Shown one piece after another: positions 8,865 through 17,097 of a stretch of 45,984 nt of DNA. Each line of letters begins with the position of its first letter. Positions within the stretch are counted from its first letter, which is position 1. The DNA is taken from the NCBI RefSeq assembly GCF_001280005.1, contig NZ_LGDW01000458.1:1-45984 (forward strand), in the 5' to 3' direction. The stretch is from Streptomyces sp. NRRL WC-3618 (GTDB lineage: Bacteria; Actinomycetota; Actinomycetes; Streptomycetales; Streptomycetaceae). The notes beneath the pieces were generated by a model that saw only the letters and a list, made by a program, of their open reading frames with translations, was not told where the DNA came from and searched no databases. The translations under genes were made by a program, and so were the position numbers.

Positions 8865-9545
8865 TTACGGCTCGAACTTGTAGCCGAGGCCGCGGACGGT
8901 GACCAGGTATCTCGGCGCGCCCGGGTCCGGCTCGATCTTGGCGCGCAGGCGCTTGACGTGGACGTCGAGGGTCTTGGTGTCACCGACGTAGTCGGCGCCC
9001 CAGACCCGGTCGATGAGCTGCATACGGGTCAGCACGCGGCCGGCGTTGCGCAGCAGCATCTCCAGCAGGTCGAACTCCTTGAGCGGGAGGTCGACCTTGT
9101 CGCCGGCGACGGTGACCACGTGGCGGTCGACGTCCATACGGACCGGGCCGGCCTCCAGCGCGGCCGGGGTGACCTCCTCGGGCTCGCCGCGGCGGCGCAG
9201 GACGGCGCGGATGCGGGCGACCAGTTCGCGGGAGGAGAAGGGCTTGGTGACGTAGTCGTCGGCCCCTATCTCCAGGCCGACGACCTTGTCGATCTCGCTG
9301 TCCTTGGCGGTGACCATGATCACCGGGACGTTGGACTTGACGCGCAGCTGACGGCAGACCTCGGTGCCGGGCAGGCCCGGCAGCATCAGGTCGAGCAGGA
9401 CGAGGTCGGCGCCGTTGCGCTCGAACTCGTCGAGGCCGTCGGGGCCGGTGGCCGCGATGGCGACCTCGAAGCCCTCCTTGCGGAGCATGTACGAAAGGGC
9501 GTCGGAGAAGGATTCCTCATCCTCGACGACGAGCACTCGGGTCAC
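8865..9545 (-). CDS. phoP: Phosphate-regulon response regulator PhoP
   Basis: A 226-residue OmpR/PhoB-type response regulator that activates phosphate-scavenging genes and represses others by binding PHO boxes. The receiver domain occupies residues 1-120 with acidic residues in VVEDEES and the phospho-acceptor Asp52 in LLDLMLPG; KPFS carries the conserved lysine. The C-terminal winged helix includes LKEFDLLEMLLRNAG and DVHVKRLRAKIEPDPG. The ATG at 9545 overlaps the phoR stop by 4 bp, so PhoP is translationally coupled to its kinase. The sequence matches Streptomyces PhoP closely as I remember it. Confidence 0.95.
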   Translation of the reverse strand: MTRVLVVEDEESFSDALSYMLRKEGFEVAIAATGPDGLDEFERNGADLVLLDLMLPGLPGTEVCRQLRVKSNVPVIMVTAKDSEIDKVVGLEIGADDYVTKPFSSRELVARIRAVLRRRGEPEEVTPAALEAGPVRMDVDRHVVTVAGDKVDLPLKEFDLLEMLLRNAGRVLTRMQLIDRVWGADYVGDTKTLDVHVKRLRAKIEPDPGAPRYLVTVRGLGYKFEP

Positions 9546-10867
9546 GGATGGACCTCCGGGGCGTGAAGCGGATCGTAAGGGGATGTACCGGTGGTCCGGT
9601 CGGCCACTTCGCCGGGGTCGGACGGTCCGTCCCCGGCTTCGGGGTCGGAGTCTGGGAGTGACTCGGGGTGGGAGTCATGGTCGTACACGTGCGGCCGGTT
9701 CGCACGGGCTCGGCGGCCGGTGCCCGCCTCCGGCAGCCGCAGGGTGAACGTGGAGCCCTGGCCCTCGGAGCTCCACACCGTGACCTCCCCGCCGTGCGAG
9801 GCGGCCACGTGCTTGACGATCGCGAGCCCCAGGCCCGTACCGCCGGTGGCGCGGGAGCGGGCCGGGTCGACGCGGTAGAAGCGCTCGAAGATGCGCTCCT
9901 TGTCCTTGTCGGAGATGCCTATGCCCTGGTCGGTCACGGCGACCTCGATCAGGTCCCCGCCCGGCGAGTTCACCCGGCGGGCCGCTATGCCGACGCGGGT
10001 GGCGGCGGGCGAGTAGTTGACGGCGTTCTCGACGAGGTTGCCGAGGGCGGCGGCGAGCTGGCCGCGGTTGCCCCAGACGCGCAGGTCGGCGGTGCCTCCG
10101 GCGGCCATGGTGATGTGCTTGGTGCCGGCCTGGTGGCGGCAGCGGTCGACGGCCTCGGCGACGAGTTCGTCGACGCGGACCGGCTCGGCGTCCTCCAGCG
10201 GGTCGTCGTTCTGCACCCGGGAGAGGTCGATGAGTTCCTGGACGAGGCTGGTGAGGCGGGTCGCCTCGATCTGCATCCGGCCCGCGAAGCGCTCGACGGC
10301 CTCCGGGTCGTCCGAGGCGCCCATGACGGCCTCGGAGAGGAGGGAGAGCGCGCCGGTGGGGGTCTTGAGCTCGTGGCTGACGTTGGCGACGAAGTCGCGG
10401 CGTACGGCCTCGATGCGCCGGGCCTCGGTGAGGTCCTCGACGAGGAGGAGCACGAGCCGCGAGCCCAGCGGGGCGACGCGCGCGGAGACCGCGAGGCCCT
10501 CGCCGCGGCCGGTGCCGCGTCTGGGGAGGTCCAGCTCGACCTGCCGTATCTCGCCGTCGCGCCGGGTGTCGCGAGCCATCTGGAGCATCGGCTCCACCGA
10601 AAGCTTTCCGCCACGGACCAGTCCGAGTGCGTACGCCGCCGAGCTGGCCTTGACGACGGCGTCCGCCTCGTCGAGTACGACGGCCGAGGACCGCAGCACG
10701 GACAGCACCGTGTCGACGCCGGGCGGCAGCACGGGGTCGGTGTGCAGGGAGCTACGGGTGGGGCGCTTCTGGTCGCGCTCGCTCCAGCGGAACGCCAGCA
10801 TGGCGATGACACCGGTGAGCACCCCGGCGATCGCTGCCGCTGCGGCGACTGCCGCGTTCACGTCCAT
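9542..10867 (-). CDS. phoR: Phosphate sensor histidine kinase PhoR
   Basis: A 441-residue membrane kinase. One N-terminal transmembrane helix (residues 4-27) is followed by a PAS-like region (about 50-150). The HisKA domain carries the phospho-acceptor His165 in NVSHELKTP. The HATPase domain has N-box ALGNLVENAVNY, G1 DQGIGIS, F-box ERFYRVD and G2 GGTGLGLAIVKH. The C-terminal 60 residues are a Asp/Ser/His-rich tail. It lacks a large extracellular sensor, as in other PhoR kinases, consistent with input from a transporter/PhoU complex. It is the first gene of the phoR-phoP pair and diverges from phoU. Confidence 0.95.
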   Translation of the reverse strand: MDVNAAVAAAAAIAGVLTGVIAMLAFRWSERDQKRPTRSSLHTDPVLPPGVDTVLSVLRSSAVVLDEADAVVKASSAAYALGLVRGGKLSVEPMLQMARDTRRDGEIRQVELDLPRRGTGRGEGLAVSARVAPLGSRLVLLLVEDLTEARRIEAVRRDFVANVSHELKTPTGALSLLSEAVMGASDDPEAVERFAGRMQIEATRLTSLVQELIDLSRVQNDDPLEDAEPVRVDELVAEAVDRCRHQAGTKHITMAAGGTADLRVWGNRGQLAAALGNLVENAVNYSPAATRVGIAARRVNSPGGDLIEVAVTDQGIGISDKDKERIFERFYRVDPARSRATGGTGLGLAIVKHVAASHGGEVTVWSSEGQGSTFTLRLPEAGTGRRARANRPHVYDHDSHPESLPDSDPEAGDGPSDPGEVADRTTGTSPYDPLHAPEVHP

Positions 10868-10940
10868 GCGTTCAGGTTAGGCATGGGATACGACCTGGCC
10901 ACAGCCATCAACGTGCGACCTCCGACACTCGTCGCCCAGA

Positions 10941-10984
10941 GTTCACCTTGGAGCCAGTATTGATTCATTTGTCGGGGCGGAAAA
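10941..10984. promoter_or_regulatory. PHO-box-like direct repeats (PhoP operator)
   Basis: Two 11-bp direct repeat units 22 bp apart, GTTCACCTTGG (10941-10951) and ATTCATTTGTC (10963-10973), lie in the phoR/phoU divergent region with intervening less conserved 11-mers. This matches the Streptomyces PHO-box organisation of 11-bp units with a GTTCA core. It probably autoregulates phoRP and activates phoU. Confidence 0.75.
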
Positions 10985-11070
10985 CGACGCGTCCGGGGCC
11001 GAACGTGGGAGCGTGGGGGTCACGGGGCCCGCTGTTCGCCCCCGAACGGACGTCAAGAGAGGGACACCTG

Positions 11071-11760
11071 ATGCGTGACGCGTACCACGAGGAACTTGAC
11101 TCGATCGGCGATAGTCTGGTCGAGATGGCCCGACTTGTCGGGTCGGCGATCGGGCGTGCCACGACGGCGATCCTCGACGCCGATCTGAAGCTGGCCGAGA
11201 GCGTCATCGAGGCCGACGCCAAGGTCGACGAGCTCCAGCACGACCTGGAAGGCCGCGCCATAGCGCTGCTGGCCCGCCAGCAGCCGGTGGCGACCGATCT
11301 GCGGATCGTCGTCACGTCGCTGCGGATGAGCGCCGACCTCGAGCGCTCCGGCGACCTCGCCCAGCACGTCGCCAAGCTGGCCCGGCTGCGCTTCCCGGAC
11401 CGCGCGGTCCCGCGCGACCTGCACGCCACGATCCTGGAGATGGGCCAGCTCGCGCAGCGCCTGATGGCGAAGGCGGCCGAGGTCATCATCACCAAGGACG
11501 TCGACCTGGCGATGCAGCTGGAGACGGACGACGACGAGATGGACCTCCTGCACCGCACGCTCTTCCGGCACCTGATCGACGAGCGCTGGAAGCACGGCAT
11601 CGAGACGGCGGTCGACGTCACGCTGCTGGGCCGTTACTACGAGCGCTTCGCGGATCACGCGGTGGCCGTCGCCAAGCGTGTCGTGTTCCTGGTGACCGGA
11701 GAGCACGCGGACGAGCTGCAGGCGGACGTTCAGCCCCCCACGGGGGTCGAGGGGGCGTAA
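11071..11760 (+). CDS. phoU: PhoU phosphate-signalling regulator
   Basis: A 229-residue all-helical protein made of two PhoU three-helix bundles (about residues 1-105 and 115-215). Conserved metal-cluster-type motifs are seen: EADAKVDELQHDLE in the first half and ETDDDEMDLLHRTLF in the second, plus RYYERFADHAVAVAKRV at the end. PhoU links the Pst phosphate transporter to PhoR and restrains PHO regulon expression. The ATG at 11071 follows AGAGAGGG. It diverges from phoR over a PHO-box-like site, and a small Cys-rich gene follows 159 bp downstream. Confidence 0.95.
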   Translation: MRDAYHEELDSIGDSLVEMARLVGSAIGRATTAILDADLKLAESVIEADAKVDELQHDLEGRAIALLARQQPVATDLRIVVTSLRMSADLERSGDLAQHVAKLARLRFPDRAVPRDLHATILEMGQLAQRLMAKAAEVIITKDVDLAMQLETDDDEMDLLHRTLFRHLIDERWKHGIETAVDVTLLGRYYERFADHAVAVAKRVVFLVTGEHADELQADVQPPTGVEGA

Positions 11761-11769
11761 CTCCCCTGA

Positions 11770-11797
11770 GGGGCGTGCGGGTTCTGCCGCACGCCCC
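11770..11797 (+). terminator. Hairpin after phoU
   Basis: An 11-bp GC stem (11770-11780 with 11787-11797) with a 6-nt loop starts 10 bp past the phoU stop. There is no U tract, so read-through to the next small gene is possible. Confidence 0.6.
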
Positions 11798-11919
11798 CGA
11801 GGTGTGCGCGAGCCTCTGTGCGCCGTTGATGCGCCCGGCGGGACGGGCATGCAATGGGGAGAAGGCACCAGACAACGAGCAGGCATCCGTCTCCAGGACC
11901 AGCTCTCCAGGAGGGCCCG

Positions 11920-12072
11920 ATGGCCGAGACCCCCAGCACGCCCGACCCGACGCGGGAACGCGACACCCAACACCCCGCCGACATCAAGGCCCTTCCCCTG
12001 TTCGGCGCCTGCGGTTGTGGCTCCGGCTGCGGGTGCGGCTGCCAGTCGGGCAACCCCTGTCAGTGTGGCTGA
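11920..12072 (+). CDS. mtpA: Small Cys-rich metallothionein-like peptide
   Basis: A 50-residue peptide with a hydrophilic N-terminal half and a C-terminal Cys cluster, FGACGCGSGCGCGCQSGNPC followed by QCG, giving seven cysteines in the last 23 residues. That spacing of CxC pairs suggests metal binding in the cytosol. The ATG at 11920 is preceded by AGGAGGG with good spacing, so the shorter start is preferred over an upstream in-frame ATG at 11854. Small metallothionein-like genes next to phoU have been called mtpA in Streptomyces; I use the symbol on that memory. It probably shares phosphate control with phoU. A strong terminator follows. Confidence 0.72.
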   Translation: MAETPSTPDPTRERDTQHPADIKALPLFGACGCGSGCGCGCQSGNPCQCG

Positions 12073-12127
12073 CGGAGCGTCACCGGAAACGGCGAACAGT
12101 TACAGGATTGGCTACGGCAACGACCAA

Positions 12128-12158
12128 GGACCCTGCCTCCATTGCGGAGGCGGGGTCC
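12128..12158 (+). terminator. Intrinsic terminator after the Cys-rich gene
   Basis: A 13-bp stem (GGACCCTGCCTCC 12128-12140 with 12146-12158, one G-T pair) and a 5-nt loop, followed by TCTTGTGT. Confidence 0.85.
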
Positions 12159-12411
12159 TCTTGTGTGAGGTTTGTGCGCGGCGAGGCCCGTTCGTCCCTG
12201 TTCAGGAGGGTGCCGGACGCCTTCGATCATTATTGAACGGGCATACACTTCAGAGCAGTTGACGCTCAGACATTGCCCATGCACAACAGTCACGCTGTTG
12301 CCATCTCGTTAACCAGCACTTCTTGACGTCACGTGCTGCCGCCGCGTTGGCTTCCCTAACTGTTCTGTATCTGGGTTCGTCATGCTGTTACCCGCCTGGA
12401 AGGCACCTGCC

Positions 12412-13548
12412 GTGAACGCTCGTATCCCCCGTCGGACCGCCGTACGCCGTACCGCCATCGCGGCGACGGCGGCTGCCTCGGCCTTCTCGCTCGCCGCGTG
12501 CGGTGTCATGGACGGCGCCGGCGGAAGCAGCGACTCCGCGGCGCCCAAGAAGGGCGACAACATCACGGTGGGGCTCCTCCTGCCCGACAAGAAGACGAAG
12601 CGCTTCGAGAAGTTCGACTACCCGCTCTTCAAGAAGCAGGTCCTCACCCTCACCAACGGCAAGGGCAAGGTCCTCTACGCCAACGCCGAGGCGAACGAGA
12701 GCAAGCAGACCAAGCAGCTCGAGGAGATGATCGCCGAGAAGGTGGACGTCATCGTGGTGGACGCGATCGACGCCAAGGGCATCGTGCCGGCGATCGAGAA
12801 GGCCAAGGACGCCGACATACCGGTCATCGCGTACGACCGGCTCGCGCAGGGCCCGATCGACGCGTACGTCTCCCACGACAACGAGCTCGTCGGCGAGGTA
12901 CAGGGCCGCTCGATCGTCGAGGCCCTCGGCGGCAAGGCCGCCAGCAGCAAGATCGTCATGATCAACGGCTCGCTCACGGACCCGAACACCGCGCGGTTCG
13001 AGACCGGCGCGATGGACGAGCTCAAGGGCAAGGTCCAGATCGCCGCTTCGTACAACACCAAGGACTGGCTGCCCGAGGTCGCCAAGGCCAACATGGAGAC
13101 GGCGATCAAGACCGTCGGGCTGAGCAACATCGCCGCCGTCTACTCGGCGAACGACGGCATGGCCGGCGCGGCCATCGACGCGCTGAAGGAGGCGGGCGCC
13201 TCCAAGATCCCGCCGGTCACCGGGCAGGACGCGGACCTCGCGGCGGTGCAGCGGATCGTCTCCGGCGAGCAGTACATGAGCGTCTACAAGTCGTTCATCC
13301 TGGAGGCCAACGACGCCGCGTCCATCGCGGTGGCCAAGGTCCAGGCCCGCTCGATCGAGTTCGACGCGCTGACCCGCGACAGCGTCGACAGCCCCACGAC
13401 GAAGAAGATCCCGTCGCAGCTGGTACCGGTGGTGGCCCTCACGAAGGACAACATCAAGGACACCGTGATCCAGGACGGCGTGTACACGGTCCAGGACATC
13501 TGCACGGCGGAGTACGCGGCGGCCTGTGCGGAGATCGGTCTCAAGTAG
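12412..13548 (+). CDS. Sugar ABC transporter substrate-binding lipoprotein (orphan)
   Basis: A 378-residue periplasmic-binding-protein-like lipoprotein (Peripla_BP_4, ChvE/XylF-like), expected to bind a monosaccharide outside the membrane. The twin-arginine-rich signal ends in lipobox LAAC (Cys near residue 27). Typical motifs are VGLLLPDKKTKRFEKFDYPL, the switch region VDVIVVDAIDAKGI, ANDGMAGAAIDAL and TGQDADLAAVQRI. The GTG at 12412 is chosen: GGAAGG lies 8 bp upstream and it gives the proper signal peptide, whereas the in-frame ATG at 12382 has no ribosome-binding site. No permease or ATPase gene lies nearby, so it is an orphan that must pair with a distant transporter or act as a receptor. 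A HEAT-like gene follows after 8 bp. Confidence 0.87.
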   Translation: MNARIPRRTAVRRTAIAATAAASAFSLAACGVMDGAGGSSDSAAPKKGDNITVGLLLPDKKTKRFEKFDYPLFKKQVLTLTNGKGKVLYANAEANESKQTKQLEEMIAEKVDVIVVDAIDAKGIVPAIEKAKDADIPVIAYDRLAQGPIDAYVSHDNELVGEVQGRSIVEALGGKAASSKIVMINGSLTDPNTARFETGAMDELKGKVQIAASYNTKDWLPEVAKANMETAIKTVGLSNIAAVYSANDGMAGAAIDALKEAGASKIPPVTGQDADLAAVQRIVSGEQYMSVYKSFILEANDAASIAVAKVQARSIEFDALTRDSVDSPTTKKIPSQLVPVVALTKDNIKDTVIQDGVYTVQDICTAEYAAACAEIGLK

Positions 13549-13556
13549 ACGGCGGC

Positions 13557-15659
13557 ATGACGACCGGCGAGTCGCTCCTCCGGCGCCAGGGCACGGAACT
13601 GTCGGACGAGGACTGCTCCACTCTCCACGACCACTGCGGCGCGGGCCGGCAGCACCTGACCGCCGCGGCGACCGCCGCGCTCCCCGACCTGCTGCGGCTC
13701 GCCGCAGCTCCCGGCGGGACGCGGGTGTACCTCGTGGACCTGATCGGCACGCTGGCCCAGCAGGCACGGACCGTGCCGCCGGAGGCGGTGGACCCCGGCT
13801 GGCCGACGGCCTGGGAGCACCACCGCGCGGAGGCGGAGGCACTGCTTGCCGACCCCGACAGAGCCGTACGGTACGCGGCGCTGGGCCTGACTCCGACGCC
13901 CGCGAAGCTCCTCGAACGCTGGCGGGCGGAGGAGGACGCGACCGTACGGCACCGGCTGCTCCCGACCCTCACGGCCGCCGCGGCCGAAACGGCGTGGGAG
14001 CCGGAGGCCGTCGCGCTACTGAACAGCCTCCTGCTCGACGACGACCCGGTGCTGCGCCTGGCGGCCGTGCAGGCCTGGGCGGCGATCGACCCGGCGGCCC
14101 CCGCCCGGCACGTGGACCTGATGGCGGACGTCCTGGCGGACCCGGCCCACCGTCCGGCGATCGCGGTACGGGGCACCGAACCCGGCGAGGACACGGCGTA
14201 CGCCTTCGAGGCCTCCGTCGATCACTCGCTCCATCTGCTCCTGGAGCAGACGGACGACCCGGCGACGGCCACGCGCTTCGTCCTCCGCCTGGCCGACCGG
14301 AGTGGGGGTGCGGAGGATTCCGTACCGCGCCGGTGCGTCCTGGACCAGGCGTGGCGGCTGCTGGTGGAGCGCCGGTCCGCGGCGCCCTCTCTCGTACCCC
14401 TGGCCGCCGCCCGGCTCGCCGACCGGGACCCGACGGTACGGGTGCGGGCGGCCCATCTGCTCGCGGTGCTCGGTACCCGGTCGGCGCCGTACGCCGACGA
14501 GCTCGCCGCCCTCCTCGACGACACCGGCGAGGACGAGCTGCTGGAGGGCACGATCGGGGAGCACGCCCGCTGGGCGCTGGCCCGGATCGGCGACGTACGG
14601 GCGCTGCCGGGGCTGGTGGAGAGCCTGTACGAGCCGTACCGCGACCAGTACGCCCGCGGCTACGTCCTGGGCGACCCGCGCCGCCCGGAGATCTCCGATG
14701 TCCTGATCCCGCTGCGGGCACACGCGCCGGCGCTGCTGCCGTCGTTGCGGGCGGCGCTGCGGCACGACATGCGCAACGGTGACGTGGGCGCGTCCCTCGC
14801 CGGAGAGTTTCGTGGGGTGCTGGAGGCCTGGGGCCCGGCGGCGCTGCCTGCCCTGCCGGACGTACTGCCGTTGCTGGCCGGCACTTGCCTCTCTCTGGCC
14901 GCGGCCGACGTGCTGGCGGCCATGGGTGAGGGAGCGGTGACGGCCGTACCGGCGCTGCGCGACTGCGCGGTCCTCGACTGGGAGGGCAACCGCTGGAAGG
15001 TCGCGTGGGCGGTGTGGCGCATCGGCGGCGACCCGGAAGGGGGCGGCGAGCGGACACTGCGGCTGCTCGGCGAGGCGCTGCTGAACGCCGAGGAGCCTCA
15101 CTACGGCGGCCTGCTTGGCTACGTGGCGGACTTCGGCCCCGCCGCCTGCGCGTACGCGCCCCGGATCCGCGACCTCATGGACAACACCGAGCACTGGTGG
15201 CTCCGGCTGGCGTCGGCGACGGCCCTGTGGTCGGTCACCGGCGACCCGGCACCGACGCTGCCGGTACTGGGCCGCCCCATCGCGGCGGTCGCCGAAGGCG
15301 ATGACAGCTACGGGGCGCTCCGCATCGCGCTGGACGCGCTGAGCCGCATCGGCAGGATCACGACGGAGATCGAGGCGGACCTGCGCACGATCCGGGCGAG
15401 GGAACGGCGGCTGTCTCCGTACGGGGACTATCGCGCCGTACTGGACGACGAGGCGCTGCGGGGGACGATCGAGGGGCTGCTGGCGGGGGCGGGGGCGCGG
15501 CAGGGAGCTGCGGTCGGGGTCGCCGGGCCGACCGTACGGGCAGAAGATGAAGGAGAAGTACAGGAAAGCGGCACGAAGCAGGAAGAGCCACCCGGTCACC
15601 GAGATCAATCAGCTCAACCATCTCAACCGGATCAACCATCTCAACCAGATCAGGGATAG
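13557..15659 (+). CDS. HEAT-repeat-like protein, 700 residues
   Basis: A 700-residue, Ala/Leu/Arg-rich helical protein without signal or membrane segments. Repeated helix-pair patterns such as LLDDDPVLRLAAVQAWAAID, RDPTVRVRAAHLLAVLG and YGALRIALDALSRIG indicate HEAT/PBS-lyase-type solenoid repeats, usually a protein-binding scaffold. The last 50 residues are Gln/Pro/Ser-rich with repeats of QPSQPDQ. The ATG at 13557 lies 8 bp after the upstream stop, so the two genes are probably co-transcribed; the GTCTCAAG region is a weak ribosome site. The DUF4242 gene follows after 13 bp. The partner is unknown. Confidence 0.75.
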   Translation: MTTGESLLRRQGTELSDEDCSTLHDHCGAGRQHLTAAATAALPDLLRLAAAPGGTRVYLVDLIGTLAQQARTVPPEAVDPGWPTAWEHHRAEAEALLADPDRAVRYAALGLTPTPAKLLERWRAEEDATVRHRLLPTLTAAAAETAWEPEAVALLNSLLLDDDPVLRLAAVQAWAAIDPAAPARHVDLMADVLADPAHRPAIAVRGTEPGEDTAYAFEASVDHSLHLLLEQTDDPATATRFVLRLADRSGGAEDSVPRRCVLDQAWRLLVERRSAAPSLVPLAAARLADRDPTVRVRAAHLLAVLGTRSAPYADELAALLDDTGEDELLEGTIGEHARWALARIGDVRALPGLVESLYEPYRDQYARGYVLGDPRRPEISDVLIPLRAHAPALLPSLRAALRHDMRNGDVGASLAGEFRGVLEAWGPAALPALPDVLPLLAGTCLSLAAADVLAAMGEGAVTAVPALRDCAVLDWEGNRWKVAWAVWRIGGDPEGGGERTLRLLGEALLNAEEPHYGGLLGYVADFGPAACAYAPRIRDLMDNTEHWWLRLASATALWSVTGDPAPTLPVLGRPIAAVAEGDDSYGALRIALDALSRIGRITTEIEADLRTIRARERRLSPYGDYRAVLDDEALRGTIEGLLAGAGARQGAAVGVAGPTVRAEDEGEVQESGTKQEEPPGHRDQSAQPSQPDQPSQPDQG

Positions 15660-15672
15660 GAGGTGCGACGCC

Positions 15673-15921
15673 ATGCCCCAGTTCATGGACGTCCACCACG
15701 GCATGGAGGGCATCACCGCCGACCAGCTGCGCGAGGCCCACCAGGCCGACCTCGACATCGAGAAGGACGAGGGAGTCCACTTCGAGAAGGCCTGGGCGGA
15801 CCCCGAGTCCGGCACGGTCTACTGCCTCTCGGAAGCCCCCTCGGCGGAAGCGGTCCAACGCATCCACGAGCGCTCCGGGCACCTTGCGAACGAGATCCAT
15901 CCGGTGCCGCTGACGGTGTGA
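15673..15921 (+). CDS. DUF4242 protein, nickel-binding SCO4226-like
   Basis: An 82-residue protein (MPQFMDVHHGMEGITADQLR start) of the DUF4242 family, a ferredoxin-like alpha/beta fold. The S. coelicolor relative SCO4226 has the same length and was described as a nickel-binding protein; His8, His9 and the Glu/Asp/Cys-bearing segments (Cys52 or so in VYCLSEAP) are candidate ligands by that comparison. The ATG at 15673 follows ATAGGAGGTGCG, a strong ribosome-binding site. It lies 13 bp after the HEAT-like gene and may be part of the same transcript. Confidence 0.88.
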   Translation: MPQFMDVHHGMEGITADQLREAHQADLDIEKDEGVHFEKAWADPESGTVYCLSEAPSAEAVQRIHERSGHLANEIHPVPLTV

Positions 15922-15994
15922 GCACCGGGTGACTCCGCGGGCGGACCGCCCACCGGACCGACGGCTCACGGTCCGCCCCGGAAGGGAAACTCCC

Positions 15995-16219
15995 ATGAAG
16001 CCAACGCTGCCTTCAAAGACCGGCACCCCGCCGGAACCCCCGGCCGAGGCCCCCCGCGAGACCGACCTCGCCCCCCTGCTCACGGCCTGGGACCGGGCCC
16101 ACCCCACGGTCGCCGACCCCGACTGGCGCCACGTCCTGGACGAAATCGCCCACCCCCGGACGACGGAGGCGTTTCGGCACCTGGCCGGGGCTGGGGAAGG
16201 GTGCGAGCCTGGGGCTTGA
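15995..16219 (+). CDS. Small hypothetical protein, 74 residues
   Basis: I do not recognise this protein. It has a Pro-rich N-terminal third, then a soluble acidic/aromatic segment (LAPLLTAWDRAHPTVADPDW, then RHVLDEIAHP). The ATG at 15995 has GGAAGGG 8 bp upstream, which favours it over an upstream in-frame start at 15929. It is 73 bp downstream of the DUF4242 gene on the same strand and may be the last gene of that transcript. Confidence 0.5.
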   Translation: MKPTLPSKTGTPPEPPAEAPRETDLAPLLTAWDRAHPTVADPDWRHVLDEIAHPRTTEAFRHLAGAGEGCEPGA

Positions 16220-16248
16220 ACGCCGTGGCGTACGGCCGACGAGCCGCA

Positions 16249-16581
16249 CTAGCCGCGCGGCAACTCCACCCGCCGCCCGACGCCGATCTCCTCCGCCTCA
16301 TCGTCCGTGACCACCGCGAACACACCACGTGGGATGCCCGCAAGTCCCGCCACGCGAGACGCGACGGCCAGGAGATCGTCTTCGGGGGCACCGGTGACGA
16401 AGAAGACGTACGTCTCGCCGTACTCCTCCCCGTCGTCCCACACCTCCGCGTCCCCCTGCTGAGCGAGGAAGTCCTCGACCTGATCGATCCAGGGGAAGGG
16501 ATACGAACCTTCCGGAGTGCCCGGGACTTCCCGAAGGGGCACGTGGATCTCGACGACGATGTCCATGTGGCTCATTCTCAC
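16249..16581 (-). CDS. Hypothetical acidic protein, 110 residues or shorter
   Basis: A small acidic cytosolic protein with a hydrophobic beta-strand start (MDIVVEIHVPLREV) and an acidic middle (DAEVWDDGEEYGETYVFFVT). The strand-helix pattern suggests a ferredoxin-like fold, as in DUF4265/DUF695-like small proteins, but no family is certain. Possible starts are GTG 16581, ATG 16575 and ATG 16566; the last gives the cleanest N-terminus. It converges on the preceding hypothetical gene, 29 bp apart. Confidence 0.6.
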   Translation of the reverse strand: MRMSHMDIVVEIHVPLREVPGTPEGSYPFPWIDQVEDFLAQQGDAEVWDDGEEYGETYVFFVTGAPEDDLLAVASRVAGLAGIPRGVFAVVTDDEAEEIGVGRRVELPRG

Positions 16582-17097
16582 TGGTCAGGCCGCGGCTCCA
16601 CGTACTCATCCGGTCCCAGAGCATCGCGCGTGCCGAAAGGCCGAAGGACGCCCAGAGAGGGCCCAGCGTCGCCAAAAAGCCCCCTCCCCCGCGAGGAACT
16701 CGCAGGTCGGGGGCTCGATGGGGTTCGCTTACTTCTTCTTGCCCCGGGTCTTGCCGCGCCGGCACAGGGGAGGGCGGGCGAGGGTACCGAGCGGGTCGGG
16801 TGACCACCATCCCGGCCCGTCGTCGCGGTAGCGCTACTCGCAGAGCGGGCCCGCCTCGCGGTCGACGCAGCGCGCTGCCGCCTCGGTGCAGGGCATAGGC
16901 GTGGGCCCCCGACGACCGCGGCCGTGCGCCCGTCGGCCACCGCCAGGTCCGCGGCCCGTCGGCCACCGCCGGGACACCGCCCGCGCCGCTGACCTGGCAT
17001 GACGCCTGCCGGGTCGCCGTCCGCCGTCGTCACACAGGGCACCGTAAGCTTGGTGGAGGGAATGCCGTGCAGCCGTGCCAGTGCGGGGAGCCCTTCC
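16582..17097. other. Gene-free stretch with terminator and possible gene relic
   Basis: This 516-bp region carries no intact gene I can support. On the minus strand an open tail ending in GKTRGKKK stops at 16729 and is followed by a terminator-like hairpin with a T5 tail (see next entry). Upstream in the same frame a TAG interrupts it. It may be the decayed 3' end of a gene. The promoter of the PEP-binding gene must lie near its right end. Confidence 0.45.
16671..16714 (-). terminator. Intrinsic terminator on minus strand
   Basis: On the minus strand AGCCCCC pairs with GGGGGCT across an inner CTGCGAG/CTCGC stem, then TTTTT. It has no intact minus-strand gene directly upstream, supporting a lost gene. 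Confidence 0.6.

Noticed and set aside
12388..13842. A 484-codon minus-strand open frame opposite the sugar-binding gene
   Set aside because: The plus strand has a lipobox and full binding-protein motifs; the antisense frame is Arg/Val/Asp-rich shadow.
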